Counted from the stretch's first letter, positions 43,427-54,976 are shown. The stretch: DNA of 64,000 bases from Cerioporus squamosus (GCA_022592435.1 JABYQS010000065.1:62001-126000), one strand, 5' to 3'. Numbers and translations: made by a program. The notes: generated from the sequence alone by a model not told the origin.

Positions 43427-44579
43427 ATGTTCGTCTCTGCTGCTGTTGTTGCACTTGCTGTTGGTGTCAGCCAGGTCGCCGCTCACGGTGGTGTCCTCAG
43501 CTACTCCATCAACGGCCAGACCTACGACGGGTACGTCAACCAACCCCTGGACAGGTTCGCAAAAAGAGCCGGCTGACCATACATCACAGGTTCAAGGCGT
43601 ACAACAGCCCCTCCGGTCAGAGCAGCATCCAACGCGAGTGGGACACCTACAACCCCCTCACTAACCCCACCGACGCAAACCTCGCTTGCAACGCCAACGG
43701 CGCAAGTCTCGGCTCGGGCCAGAAGTCGGCGACTGTCGCCGCTGGTTCCAAGGTCACTGCGTACTGGAAGTGAGTGACTATGTAGTGCAATGCGTACGCG
43801 CGGCGACTGATAGGTTTATGCAGTGACTGGCCCCATGCCATCGGCCCTGTCATGGTCTACATGGCCAAGTGCAACGGCGCGTGTACGACCTCGACGCCGT
43901 CGTCCTTGAGCTGGGTGAGTTCCACACCGCTTCACATGTGTATGTCGTGATCTGACGGTCTGTCGCCTCTTGTAGTTCAAGATTGATGAGGCCGGTCTCA
44001 TCTCCGGGACCCTGCCCAACGGAACGTGGGGCCAGGGTGAGCTGATCGCCAACAACAACAGGTCAGGAACTTCATGATGCGAAGTCGACCGCGATACGGG
44101 CGTGCTGAATTCTTCATCGCGCAGCTGGACCTCGACCATCCCCTCTTCGCTCGCGCCCGGCGAGTACTTCATCCGCCACGAGGTAATCTCTCATCGTGGT
44201 AATGTGACTGGTAGAGATACTCATTCATTTGAACAGCTCCTCGCCATCCACACCTCGAACCAGCCACAGTTCTACCCGGAGTGCGCGCAACTCATCGTCA
44301 CTGTAAGTGGCCTTTGCTCACATCCCAGAGAATCCTCTGCTCATGCACTGCATGATGCATCCTTCCAGGGATCTGGCAGCGCCCAGCCTTCTGGCTCGTA
44401 CCTTGTCAAGTTCCCCGGTGCGTACTCGATGTCCGACCCCGGCGTCGGCATTGATGTCTACTCTCAGCCGGTAAGTGTCCAGCCTCAGTATGGACGGTGG
44501 CACCACCGTGGACTCACTGCAATTGTCGCAGAATGTCTCGAACTACACCATCCCGGGACCCGCTGTCTGGCAGGGATGA
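43427..44579 (+). CDS. AA9 lytic polysaccharide monooxygenase (intact copy)
   Basis: Secreted copper enzyme that oxidatively cleaves cellulose/hemicellulose. The signal peptide is residues 1-19 and ends ...SQVAA. The mature protein begins with the copper-brace His (HGGVLSYSINGQTYDG). Splicing at GG|G gives FKAYNSPSGQSSIQREWDTY. The second Cu His is in DWPHAIGPVMVYMAKC, the axial Tyr in QPQFYPECAQL, and the family core is PGEYFIRHEVI and GSGSAQPSGSYLVKFPGAYS. It ends VSNYTIPGPAVWQG. Cys pairs (ACNANG, KCNGACT, PEC) are present. About seven introns are present; there is no CBM1 module, so this is a single-domain AA9 of roughly 230 aa. The dead sister lies 2.2 kb upstream. Confidence 0.9.
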
Positions 44580-45305
44580 GTTCGCGCGGACGAGGAGTGG
44601 TATACGAATTGAGATATTACCCATGTAGACTCACACTTGGCTCCGTTGTGACTCGACGCCATTGCCTGTACTTCGTCAACACTCAGAGCAATGTACACTT
44701 GCTTCAAGAAGCGGCTCTTTTTGAAACTTACAAGCTCCCGAGTCAGTCTGAAGACTGCTATGCCGCCCGTGGCATTGATACAGGCTGTCTAGTAGTTTCA
44801 CGACGTCCGAGCCTACATCCTGTCCCCGTCATGAGACATGAACAACAGCGACTTGCTCTCGCTCTGTTGGTTCCCGATGAACTGTGTATGTGAAGCTGAT
44901 ATTCCACTCGCCCGCCAGCCTGCTGGGCTCCGGGTCCTGCCAGTACTACTGACATGTATGTAGTTGGTCCGAGTGACGCGATCCACAAACGCAATCCAGA
45001 GAAGCGCCCGTGCCACACCTGCCAAGTTGCAGTACCGACTGTAGTACATGCGCATGTTGGGTACAACCACGACTGTGCCAACAAAACATCACGCTCCTGT
45101 CGCGCGCGAACGGGGCAGCGCGGCGCCCATCTGAGACATGCGTGATGAGTCCATACCCGCTTGGACGACTCTGAGAGGTGAGTTATGGGCGGCTCGTGGC
45201 TTGAATTCGTTGCTCATACTGTCCTCTATCTTCCTCAAAGAGCCTTCTTCGAGCTCTGTGGCACTTTCAGAAGACGAATTGCAGGAGCAGAGCTCTCAAG
45301 CAAGC
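44580..45305. other. Intergenic within unit B / SET-gene promoter
   Basis: Paralogous to 42416-43065 in unit A. It contains no supported gene and serves as the 3' flank of the AA9 gene and the leader of the SET gene. Confidence 0.5.
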
Positions 45306-48300
45306 ATGTCTCGCGCTCACGGCACTCGACCATCTGCTCCGACACGGCGCTCGGATGGCGCATCTGGGGCAAGCGGGAGGGGGAGGGGCGTTGGTGGGGC
45401 TGGTCCGTCTCGTTCTCAGGTATCGGACTCGACAGGTATGTTGCGTTCTTCTCCGACCAGTCCCCCTAGACCTCATGCGATGCAAGCAACCCATTCGAGA
45501 CCAGACTCCTCCAGTCGGGCGAGGCGTCCACTTTCATCAGACAGCGAGGAAGAGGTCGAGCAGCCCAAGAAGAAGAAGAAGAAGCGCATCGTGGACCCGG
45601 ACAAGGACGGCATCGCTACCGCGCAAACTCGAGTCAAACTTGCGGACGCGCCCCCTCCGACACAGTCTCGCCGAGTCTCGTACCCAAGCGGGTCTGCGTA
45701 TCGCGATATCAGCCGCGGTTCGCGGCGAGTCACCCTCGATATTGCTTCGTTGGACAAGGAGAAGGGGAAAGGCGCAGACAGACAGAGACTATCTGCGTCC
45801 CGACCTTCGACGCCCAATCGACCCGCCCCTCCTGCTTCCGCGAGCGTTCCTCTACCACGGCCCGCCACGCTCAAAGCGTCGCGACCAGCTTCATCGACCG
45901 GGAACCGTCGCACCTCCGCGCCTGTTGCCCCTCCGCAACGCGAGGTTATTGAGATTTTGGACAGTGATGACGAGTATGTTCTGCCATCTAAGGCTTCGCC
46001 ACCGCCACCCAAGCAGCCTTCACCGAAGCCTTCGTCTGACCGTCCCCTTCCACGACGCAGAACGATTCAATCTCGGAAAGCATCAAGTGTGTCCTATAAG
46101 GAGGAGAATGGCGTCATTATCCTGGATTCGGACGACGACGTGGTTATGCCGCCTGCACAGGCAAGCCGAGCCTCGACTTCTCAACACAAGGAGCCTCCTC
46201 GTGTATCTCCCACACCACCCGCCGCGGCGTCAGCTGCACAAGCTCCTATCTCCCAACACAAGGATGGGTCACCCGTGCGCCGCTCGCCCTCAGTAGTCGG
46301 TGCCTCTATTCGGAGTCCCAGCCCAGATCGACCAACATCCGTTCGAGCATCACCAACATCACCAGCCCAGTCGCCAGAACAAGCTAGTTCTCCCGCCATT
46401 GCGATCGAGCAAGACGATGTGCCCATGCTGGATGATGATCCCATCCCCGGAGCGCCAGAAGAGACAATCGCAGATGTCGAGATGGACGACGACGACGCTG
46501 CAGACGTGCCTCCGCCTAAGCAATCGCAGCAGAGTACGGATCAGGAGCAGAACCTATCTACAGATGAAGCAGTCGGACAGATCGATCTACTCGTATCCTT
46601 CGCGCCAGCTCCAGAGCCGCAATCTCCGCGGCCGGCAACGACTAGCCCCTCGCCACCTGGAGAAGAATCACCTACTCGCGAAGGTACTGCTCCTCCCGAG
46701 ATCGTTGCACCGACCTCGCGCACAGTATCACCGCCTGAACATGAGAGTGAGCTTGACGTAGCGCCTGCGGTGGCAGCGCCCAAACCGTCCCATCTTGCGG
46801 GGGCCACGAAGGCCCTCATCACTCGTCTATCTTCTGTTGTGTTGTCTGCTGAACCCGACCCTATCCGCGAGGGAACGGCAAGCCCGGTGTCTTCGATGCT
46901 GGATCCTCGTTTGCAGGACCTGGCAATATCTGGTACGCCGATGGAGAGTAGCGCAAGCCCTGCGCAGTCATCCAGTTCAAATCCTCCTTGTACGTCTCCA
47001 TTTCAACATATTGCTTCGGCAGGAGGAGCTCACGACTCGCCTCTCCACGTAGTCTCTCCCAGCGCTTCCAGAACCCGTTCGCCGAAGCCGGCATCTGCAT
47101 CTCCTGTTCGTCGCATACGCCTGACGAAACTCTTGTATAGTGGTAATGACGGATTTTTCAAGGATATGTTGCGCGTCGCACAGAAGCGGCGTTCTAGCAG
47201 CCATCAGAGTGGAGCGCCCAGCTCGTCTCTTTCCCGGACGACCTCGGCACGCATCTCCCCTTCGACCTCTACTACATCCGCGCGTATGTCCCCGAAGCCT
47301 TTTCCGACTCCTACGACCACGTCCGTGTCGACCTCCGCGTTCTCGGAACCTGCGCCGCAGCAGCCCGTCGGGGTTGCTGCAGTAACTACTCCGCCGAATC
47401 CGGAGGAAGATAACTCGACCATAGAACCCGTTCTCCCTCAGAATGACTCCGCAACACAGTATGCTATGGAGCTAGAGCGTGAGCAAGCTCGTACGCTGCC
47501 ATCAGACGTTCCGGAAGCTTCAATAGCGATCGGACATACGGGAGATCGTCAAGAGGGCACAGCTGCGGATGCAAATGTCGGACAGGTCCCCGCTCTTCAA
47601 GAACCTGTCGCAACGGTTGTACGTAACATCATCCCGTCGATTGAGAGGTGGGGTACTGACATTATTGTATGTCGGCAATGTACAGGCCGACGATACTGCA
47701 GGCAGGGTCGGTACTCCTCCCGTCGAGCCTCGCTCAACTAAGCCGCTTGGTCTTACACTTTCCGAGATTATCCGTAAGGCTCGAAATCAGAAGGCACGTG
47801 AGGAGCCTATCGACCTCACTGGCGACGACGAGCCAGTCGCTCAGGCAAACGACTCCGACTCTCAGCCACATGTGCAGGGTAGAAACTCTTACCTCTATAA
47901 ATATGTACGCCGTATCTGACCGCCCACATAGGTTCATTGTCAGCTCCGCCGACCACCGAGCCTACTAAGGCACCTCCGCCCGCAACGCTACAACCCGTAC
48001 GACAATTGGATCTGATAAGGTTAATACGTGAGAAGGCGACGTCCGCGAGACGAGAATCCGGATCCACCCAGCGGTCTCCGTTAGACGTGCAGCTGCCACC
48101 TCTCAAGGGTAAGGCTCCTGCCCTACCTCTGCCCAGAAACTTCAGGAGAGTCAGCACATCTTCGGAAACGCCAATAGCTTCTGCGGGGTCGTCATCCGAA
48201 TTACCGGAAACTGCTAGGACATCTCATAGCGTCCCCCCAGTGCCTGCGTCGTCGTTCGAGCCACGTTCCATAGCATCTTCTGCAGGATCTCTTGTCGAAG

Positions 48301-50364
48301 TACAAGATGGACCATTCAGGCATGTCCTGCCTCGGCGGAATGCTGTAAGACCTCCTCATTCTGCGCCTCCTCCGATCACCATCAGGATACCTCCCTTGTC
48401 ACGACCATCTTCTACTGGAGCTAGTCCACTTGGCACGACATCTCAGAAATTCGGACATGTGGAGCCCAATGCTCGCATGGATAAAGGACCAACTGAGCCG
48501 GTACTACCTCTAGAGCAGGCTGCGACTCCGCCGATGTCACCGACTGAGGCGACGGACGAAGAAGAATGTCGTCACAGTCTTCTGTACCCGAGTACGACGC
48601 CTGAGGACTCCCCCGAAGTCGAGGTGCGTGGTCAATATATTTGCCTTATGCAGTGATTAATCAACGTGGCGAAAGATACCGGACGAAGACGAACACCCCG
48701 TTCGCCCATTGTCTGGTGGGCGGAATCGCGGTCAAGCAAGTTCGGAAGCGTCGTCGTCAGCTTCGGGCCCGCGCCGGTCTGCGCGACTCTCATCGGGCTC
48801 GGCGAATTCTTCAGTTGAGCCAATGGAGGAAAGCGAAGAGCCCAGACGTCCCTTGCGTCGTCGTGAGCCAATTGTTCGGACACCCAGTGAAGAGGATGTT
48901 GCGTCGCAGGGCGGCATCTCTCGCAACAGCAAGTACGCTCAAGCCTTCGAGGAAGCGGGCTTCGGGTCCATATCGTGGAGGAAGGACAAGCGCCGCATCG
49001 CGAAGGAGTTTGCTCCCATCACCCAGCTTGCTGAAGACATTCCTCATGATCTTCATGACCGCCTTAACTCGCTGCCCCCATCCGCAAGACGTGCGGGGAA
49101 TATGCAGGTTCTGATCTTCGAGGCCGAAATACGTGCCAACACCGCTGAGGATGAACCCAACGCTCCGCCTATCCGCATCATCAACAACGTCGACGACGAG
49201 CCCACGCCGCCGCTCGAATTCTTCTACTCGAACTTGATGTGGCACGGAAAGGGGGTGCCGAAGCCTGACTACGACGCCCTTGAAGGGTGCGGCTGCAATG
49301 GCCCATGCGACCCATCGTCAAAGACGTGTGCGTGTGTCAAGCGGCAGAAGCAGTTCTTGGACGGAGGCAGCGGTTTCTTGTACGACAAGAAGGGGAAGGT
49401 GAAAGAGCACGAGCGCCCAATTTTCGAGTGCAACATGAACTGTGGGTGCTCGGACGATTGTCCTAACCGGGTACGCCCCTACCTGCGCGATTTCTCGGTA
49501 CCATCTGTGCTCACGATGTCGCAGGTTGTGCAACATGGGAGACAGTATGAGATCATGATCCAGAAGACACCGAACAAGGGCTGGGGTTGGTGTTCTATCC
49601 ACGCACTGCGTTTGAAGCCTACGTCTCATTCATGTCCTAGGAGTCTTTGCGGGTTCAAAGAAAATCCCAGCAAATACCTACATCGGGGTCTACGCTGGAG
49701 AGTATCTCATGGATGCCGATGGAGAGGCCCGAGGAAAGTGAGTAATATCTCCGTCTCTGGTCGTTGAACGGAGCTTACTGTCGTTCGGCCAGGATTTATA
49801 ACAAGTTCGGACGAACCTACCTCTTCGATGTGGACTTCTGGCACATCAAGAAACATACAGGCCGCAAGGACGTCCGATATTGCATCGACGCGTATCATGC
49901 CGGGAACGTGAGTCATCGTGAGACGTAGGCATCACTTGAGACTGACTGACATGCCGCCCACCGTCAGTTCACTCGTTATCTGGTGCGTCCAGATGCTTGT
50001 CGTATCGCAGCCAATTCCGAGAACTGACACACCCTGCAGAACCACAGTTGCGATCCGAACTGTGCGATCATCGCCGCCTACATCAACGAAGCCAACATCG
50101 AGAAGCCGCTGCTCGCCATCTTCACCAAGCGGGACATCGAACCATACGACGAGCTGTGCTTCTCGTATATGGGGCCTATCGGCGACTCTGACTCTGACTC
50201 TGACTCTGAGTCGGACGACGATGACGATGTGCGTTTCTTGCTGTCTTGAAAGCCTCGACTGTCTGACATCTTCTTCACAGGGTGCACCCAAGACGTACAA
50301 CGGCGGTGTCTACGTCAAGTGCCAGTGCGGAGCGCCCAATTGCTGTGGCAAGATGTGGAAGTAG
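45306..50364 (+). CDS. H3K9-type SET-domain histone methyltransferase (SUV39/Clr4-like)
   Basis: Nuclear lysine methyltransferase. Start MSRAHGTRPSAPTRRS (45306). About 1,000 N-terminal residues are disordered, Ser/Pro/Thr-rich, with a PKKKKKKRIVD nuclear signal and repeated IEILDSDDEYVLPS / IILDSDDDVVMPP SIM-like acidic motifs. Then IDLTGDDEP, and from about 48.9 kb an ordered region: SISWRKDKRRIAKEFAPI, pre-SET cysteines (GCGCNGPCDPSSKTCACV, FECNMNCGCSDDCPN), SET (GWGVFAGSKKIPANTYIGVY, RTYLFDVDFWHIK, FTRYLNHSCDPNC, ELCFSYMG) and post-SET (CQCGAPNCCGKMW). A (GACTCT)4 repeat at 50184-50207 adds an acidic Ser-Asp insert between SET and post-SET. Pre-SET plus post-SET mark the SUV39 class; no chromodomain is visible. 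Two in-phase introns were verified near 47620-47686 and 47880-47932. Total about 1,500 aa. Confidence 0.9.
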
Positions 50365-50574
50365 GCCGCCTCACGACTTCATGACCCCTCCTCCGACTTT
50401 ATTGGCATACATCGCATTACATTATAGCTGTCAATTTATCCGGGATATGTTATGGACTACAGTATGTAAACAGGAAGAGCACTCACAAGGGCTAAGCAAG
50501 CGGTACCGGATATGATACAGAGTGTAGATGTGCAGCGGCAAAGCAGGATAGCAAGAAGCAGAGCGGACTCGAAC

Positions 50575-52920
50575 TCAGTGAGTAGACTCAGGGCCAATTC
50601 CGCCGGACTTCGCAGGTCTTTCCGACCAGCTCTGTCCACCGTTCTCCCGGAATTCCCACTCCCGAAGAGCTTCCTCATCCCATATCTTGCCACTCTTGTC
50701 GCCCTCCTTGCGCAAGAACTCGTCTCCTTGGAATTGTATGGGCATATAATCGTTCGTCACCGGATGCCTGCCCTCGCGGCACATCAGTCCAGTCCACCTC
50801 GCGAATCAGAGCAACAAGACGTACGCATAATCGGGATTATACCGGTAGCCCCGCGCATACCCTAGCTCTTTCATGAGGCCTGTCGGGGCGTTCCGTATCA
50901 TGAGGGGAACAGGTATTGAGGGATCCAGCTTCGCAGCCTCTTCAGCACGCTTGTAGCCCTCGTACGCTCGGGTCGACTTGGGCGCCTCGGAAAGGTACGA
51001 CACCAGATGCGCCAGGTTGATGCGGCATTCGGGCATGCCGATGACCTGACAGGCTTGGTACGTCGACATCGCCTATGTGGATGAGCGTCAGCACGTATGC
51101 AGGGAAACCTAATGGCGAATCGGCAGACTCACCAGTGGTAGAGCGTGATTGTCGGCGAGGCCGATGTCCTCGCTCGCGCATACAACCATCCGGCGTGCGA
51201 TGTACAGCGGGTCCTCGCCCGCCGTGAGCATCCGCGCGAGCCAGTAGAGCGCCGCGCTTCCCTGACTTCCACGCACGCTCTTGTGCAGGGCGGAGATCAT
51301 ATCGTAGTGGCTGTCTCCTCCGCGGTCGTAGGCGGTCGCGACCGACCGGCGGAGTGCGGCAAGCAGCTTCGCTTCATCGGAATCCTTGGGAGCCGAGATG
51401 ACGAGTTCGACTAGGGAGAGTGCAGTGCGAGCATCTCCGGTGGAAAGTGCCACAATGGTCGAAAGGACCTTGGATGTGAAGTGTGGGTAGGCCGCGAACG
51501 GGTGCGCCGGGTCGGAGGCCGATGTCGTCGATTCTTGCGTAGAGGTCAGTTCAGGCTGCGTGAGGGGCTCTTCGATATCCGGCTGTGAGCTGGCAACATC
51601 ACTGTAGCTGTTGTCCGTATCGGGGACGTGCGGTTCGCTGGGTGAGGGGGTGGGAAGCGTGAACGGATGTTTGGCATGCTCGTCTTCGGACACGCGCTGC
51701 ACGGCCTGTGTGACGATCTTGGTGATGTCGGCGTCACTCAGCCTCTCGAGGATGAACACGCTTCGAATCAAGGTGAGCTGATTGTGCATGCTTGATTACC
51801 GGAGAGTGACTCACCGGCACCGACTGAGTAGTGCGCTGGTTAGGCGAAAGGATGGGTTCTCTGTCGTGGCGCCTATCAGCTTCGGGAAGGTCAGCACGAA
51901 GGCACGGCACAAGGCGCATGTAACCTACCTGTAGGTGTCCAGCCTCGAGGAAGGGCAGGAAGATGTCCTGTGGACGGTTTCGTTAAGACGTCAGGTCGGA
52001 GATAAGACGGACGTACCTGCTGAGCTTTGTTGAACCGGTGTACTTCGTCTAGGAACAATATCGTTCGTCTCATGAACAGCCTTTGTGAGACACCAGTACG
52101 ACTTCCAACGCACAAAGGCGATTACCTGCCTGTGAGTGCAAGTAAGCTCTTGGCTTCTTCGACGACCGCACGGACTTCGGCGATGCCAGAGTCCGTCGCG
52201 CTCAGTTCTTTGAATACCGCGTCCGTGCGCTTCGCGAGCAATCTGGCTAGTGTCGTCTTGCCGCATCTAGTGCACCAATGGAATCATTTGTCATGTAGGA
52301 CTCAAGCAGTTGTAAAGTAGAACGTGGACGCACCCAGGAGGTCCCCAGAAGATAATGCTTCCCGTCGCTCCGCGGTCCAGGTGGCTCCTTAGTAGTGAAC
52401 CCGGCTCCGTAAGGTGCGGCTGCCCGACAAACTCCTCAAGCGAGTGCGGGCGCAGCCGTTCCGCCAAAGGGGCTGCGGACTGCAAGCGGGAAGATGCCGT
52501 TATTCTCGGCCGCTTCAGCGGAGTGCTGTCGGCGGGCGGCGCGTCCTCGGCCTCGCTGCGTTTGCGTGTGTGTGTGATTTTCGACGACGAGGCTTGTGCG
52601 TAGTTAAATTGTTGCGATGCATGATGTGACTTCCCAGAGGGGGTAAAGAGGGAGGTGATGGAGGCTTGAGACATCTTGCCTTTCTGCGTAGTAGAGTGCG
52701 CGGTCACGTCGGCGCAGTTGCTATCCAGATGTGCATTGATATCTCGCTCCGAGACAGATCTCGAGCATGCAGGGCTAAAGCATAGCTGCTGTTGAGGATA
52801 TACAACGCAAAAGTTCCCGTCATGCGTACCAAGTGACTGTGGGAGGACGCGTCCGGCATGAGGAGGGTGTTGAGCGCACAGGCAAGACTTGCAGGACGCA
52901 CCGTTTCTGTCCATACTCAT
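50575..52920 (-). CDS. MGS1: MGS1/WRNIP1 AAA+ ATPase
   Basis: Clamp-loader-related ATPase that protects stalled replication forks through ubiquitinated PCNA. The spliced N-terminus [20 protein letters not shown] forms a UBZ4 zinc finger (C-P-x-C ... INAHLDSNC). It is followed by a PIP-like [13 protein letters not shown] segment. Then [16 protein letters not shown], Walker [19 protein letters not shown], Walker [19 protein letters not shown], sensor GATTENPSF and ALLSRCRVFILERL. The C-terminal tetramer domain follows ([60 protein letters not shown]), then YRYNPDY and a terminal WEFRENGG segment. A Ser/Pro/Glu-rich insert ([14 protein letters not shown]..) sits in the lid region. The first exon is 19 nt (52902-52920) and the second a 7-nt microexon (52830-52836); exon 3 starts at 52774. 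Confidence 0.92.
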
Positions 52921-53542
52921 CCTCCAGCTTCTCCAAGTATCCTTTCCCCAAGAATGGGAACGCGTTTAAGCAAGAAGTCAAAGCGAGAAGAGGCAAAGGT
53001 GAGGAAACGCGACTCGCCTGAGGCGACGCGACTTGTGACGCGTAGATCACGTGTACTACGCCTGGACAATATTGGGCGCTTGCTTACATAACGCTGTGAG
53101 TTCTCCCGTGAGTCGACGGCGGTCTACAACTAGTAAGTACTTCACGTCGCACTCACGCCTTTGTTCACATACTCTCCTTTAAAGCGACAGAGCAGCACGG
53201 CTAAAACCGTATCTTAGCCTGCGATTAAGAGGCGTTGAACCACGGGTCGAGGAACGCCGGTCATGCGCTCTTGTGTATCGAGGAGATAAGTATGTACGTA
53301 TCATCGTTCAGGCAGGTCTCTGCAATGTATGGTGAGTAATTTGTGTCTTGTGCCATGGGATGTGCTGCTGACTCAGATGCAGAGAATCAATGGCGGAATC
53401 GTTCGTGGCACCGTGATACTTACCGTCATCGGTGGTGGCAAGAGAACTGGCGGCGGCCCGTGGATTATCTTGCTTCAAATAGCGCATGGATCGTGATAGC
53501 AGTCTGAAGCTACCTGCACGCTGCACCCAGCTCCTCGCCCTC
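52921..53542. promoter_or_regulatory. Bidirectional promoter of MGS1 and PCP1
   Basis: 622 bp between divergent starts. It contains an ATCACGTGTA E-box (CACGTG at 53048-53053). The frame ATG at 53486 is upstream of and in phase with the PCP start, but the conserved text begins later. Confidence 0.45.
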
Positions 53543-54391
53543 ATGGCATCCATCGGCCCCAGCGCATGTCGCGTGCTCATCACAGGTTTCGGCGTGAGTG
53601 TTTCGGCCCCTCGTCAACAGTTGCCTACAGATACTGACGCCAACACGATCGACTCGCAGCCCTTCCACAAGTACCAGGAGAACCCTTCGTGGCTTGCAGT
53701 CAAGCCGCTCCATAACACCACCCTCACCGCGGACTCGGGCAGACCAATCCACATCACGACACTCGAGCTTCCCGTCTCGTACGAGTACGTGTTGAAGAAC
53801 GTCCCAGGTCTGCACAAACGCCCTCCTGTACTCCCACCCTCCGCCGATGCGAGCATTCCTGTCCCCAAGGATGGCTACGACTTTATCTTCCACGTCGGCG
53901 TCTCAGGCCGTGGTCCCATCCGGATCGAGCGCGTAGGGCACAAGTATGGGTACAACCTTACTCTCCCGGATGCGTATGGCCGGCTAGGTCCCATCGTTGC
54001 GCTCGCCGAGAGTGCGGACGCAGAGCCTGTGCGTGGATTTGGCGAGGGCTACGAGGAGTTTCCTGCGGAGCTTGCGACCGATGTGGATGTACCAACACTT
54101 GTTGCCCATCTGAAGACAGATGGTGCTGAGGTATGGTCACGTTTTGTACTCAGTTCACAGCCCTCGTCTCACTATATGCTACAGCTGGGGATGTCTGTTG
54201 ATGCAGGTCACTACCTCTGCGACTTCACGCTCTACGCTTCCCTCGCGATCTCCCGGAAGGTGGTCGGACCCCAGGGGAAGCCGACTCCGGTGCTCTTCAT
54301 GCACGTTCCCGTTCCAGAAGAACTCAGCACGGAGAAGGTGACGGACATGGCTCGGCGTATCATACTCTGGGTTTGCAGTGGTCTACCCTAG
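53543..54391 (+). CDS. Pyroglutamyl-peptidase I family (C15), copy 1
   Basis: Cysteine peptidase that removes N-terminal pyroglutamate. Start MASIGPSACRVLITGFG, split by an intron right after the diagnostic ITGFG. Then PFHKYQENPSWLAVKPLHNT (family GFGPF..NPS), GYDFIFHVGVSGRGPIRIER (catalytic Glu region) and, after a second intron ending near 54184, MSVDAGHYLCDFTLYASLA (catalytic Cys). PVLFMHVPVPEELSTEKV carries the catalytic His. The C-terminus is ARRIILWVCSGLP. About 235 aa. The start at 53543 is preferred because the upstream in-frame ATG at 53486 adds only a non-conserved tail. A paralogue follows in the same direction. Confidence 0.88.
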   Translation: MASIGPSACRVLITGFGVSVSAPRQQLPTDTDANTIDSQPFHKYQENPSWLAVKPLHNTTLTADSGRPIHITTLELPVSYEYVLKNVPGLHKRPPVLPPSADASIPVPKDGYDFIFHVGVSGRGPIRIERVGHKYGYNLTLPDAYGRLGPIVALAESADAEPVRGFGEGYEEFPAELATDVDVPTLVAHLKTDGAEVWSRFVLSSQPSSHYMLQLGMSVDAGHYLCDFTLYASLAISRKVVGPQGKPTPVLFMHVPVPEELSTEKVTDMARRIILWVCSGLP

Positions 54392-54976
54392 TGCTCTTCA
54401 CTTCCATTCCCCGCCGGTTCCTTGGCGCGTCACTGTCCGCTGCATTGTTTCTACATAAGGTAACGATGTGGTCATGCGCACGCTTGTACCGCAACTGGTA
54501 CTTCGCAGATCTTCACATGGATCATTATATTGCGTGTATATGAGCTGTCCTTTTGTGTGTGTTGGAAGCTAGGTATACTCCTGGAAGAAGTCGAACTCTA
54601 GGAACGAATTTGTAGTTGGTCCTGTGTGGAGTTTGCTGCCCTGTTACATACACACTGAAGCCATCGCGCCACGACCACGATGACGAGCAAGAGCAGTCGC
54701 ATCAGCGATGAGAGAAGGCAGGAGGGACATGAGGATGAAGCGTGGCTGCGATGGGAACCGCATCCAGCGGAATGAGGCTCTCTGCGCACTCGTGCCCTGC
54801 ATCGATCGGTGGCTGCTACGGGTCTTCTTCCGTTCCGGCCTCCGACGCTCTCCTCACACCTCGTTCACTTATAACTCTCTACCAGCTCCCATCTCTTCCT
54901 CCTCCTCATCGTCCCCGACGGCCTCGAGAGTCCGCTAGATACCCCGCCGCCGCATTTCTTTACACCCCGGCACCCC
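54392..54976. other. Intergenic between the two C15 peptidases
   Basis: No supported gene. It holds the 3' flank of copy 1 and the leader of copy 2, with a pyrimidine-rich stretch before the start. Confidence 0.4.

Larger units (their letters stand above)
43102..45343 (+). repeat. Tandem duplication unit B (about 2.2 kb)
   Basis: Direct repeat of unit A, carrying the intact AA9 gene. At its right end it carries the real 5' UTR and first codons of the SET-domain gene. Similarity to unit A stops shortly after the SET gene ATG (45306), around CTCGACCATCTGCT. Confidence 0.85.

Noticed and set aside
45355..46296. 313-codon overlapping plus-strand frame in the SET gene
   Set aside because: Shadow of the Ser/Pro-rich coding region. 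Only the other frame carries the conserved acidic ILDSDD motifs and leads to the SET domain.
47668..47686. 19-nt intron in the SET gene
   Set aside because: A normal 67-nt intron (47620-47686) with a strong GTACGTAA donor and in-phase ends explains the frame change without a record-short intron.
53486..53542. Upstream start for the first pyroglutamyl-peptidase
   Set aside because: It adds 19 unconserved residues. The family start just before the VLITGFG strand is reached from ATG 53543.
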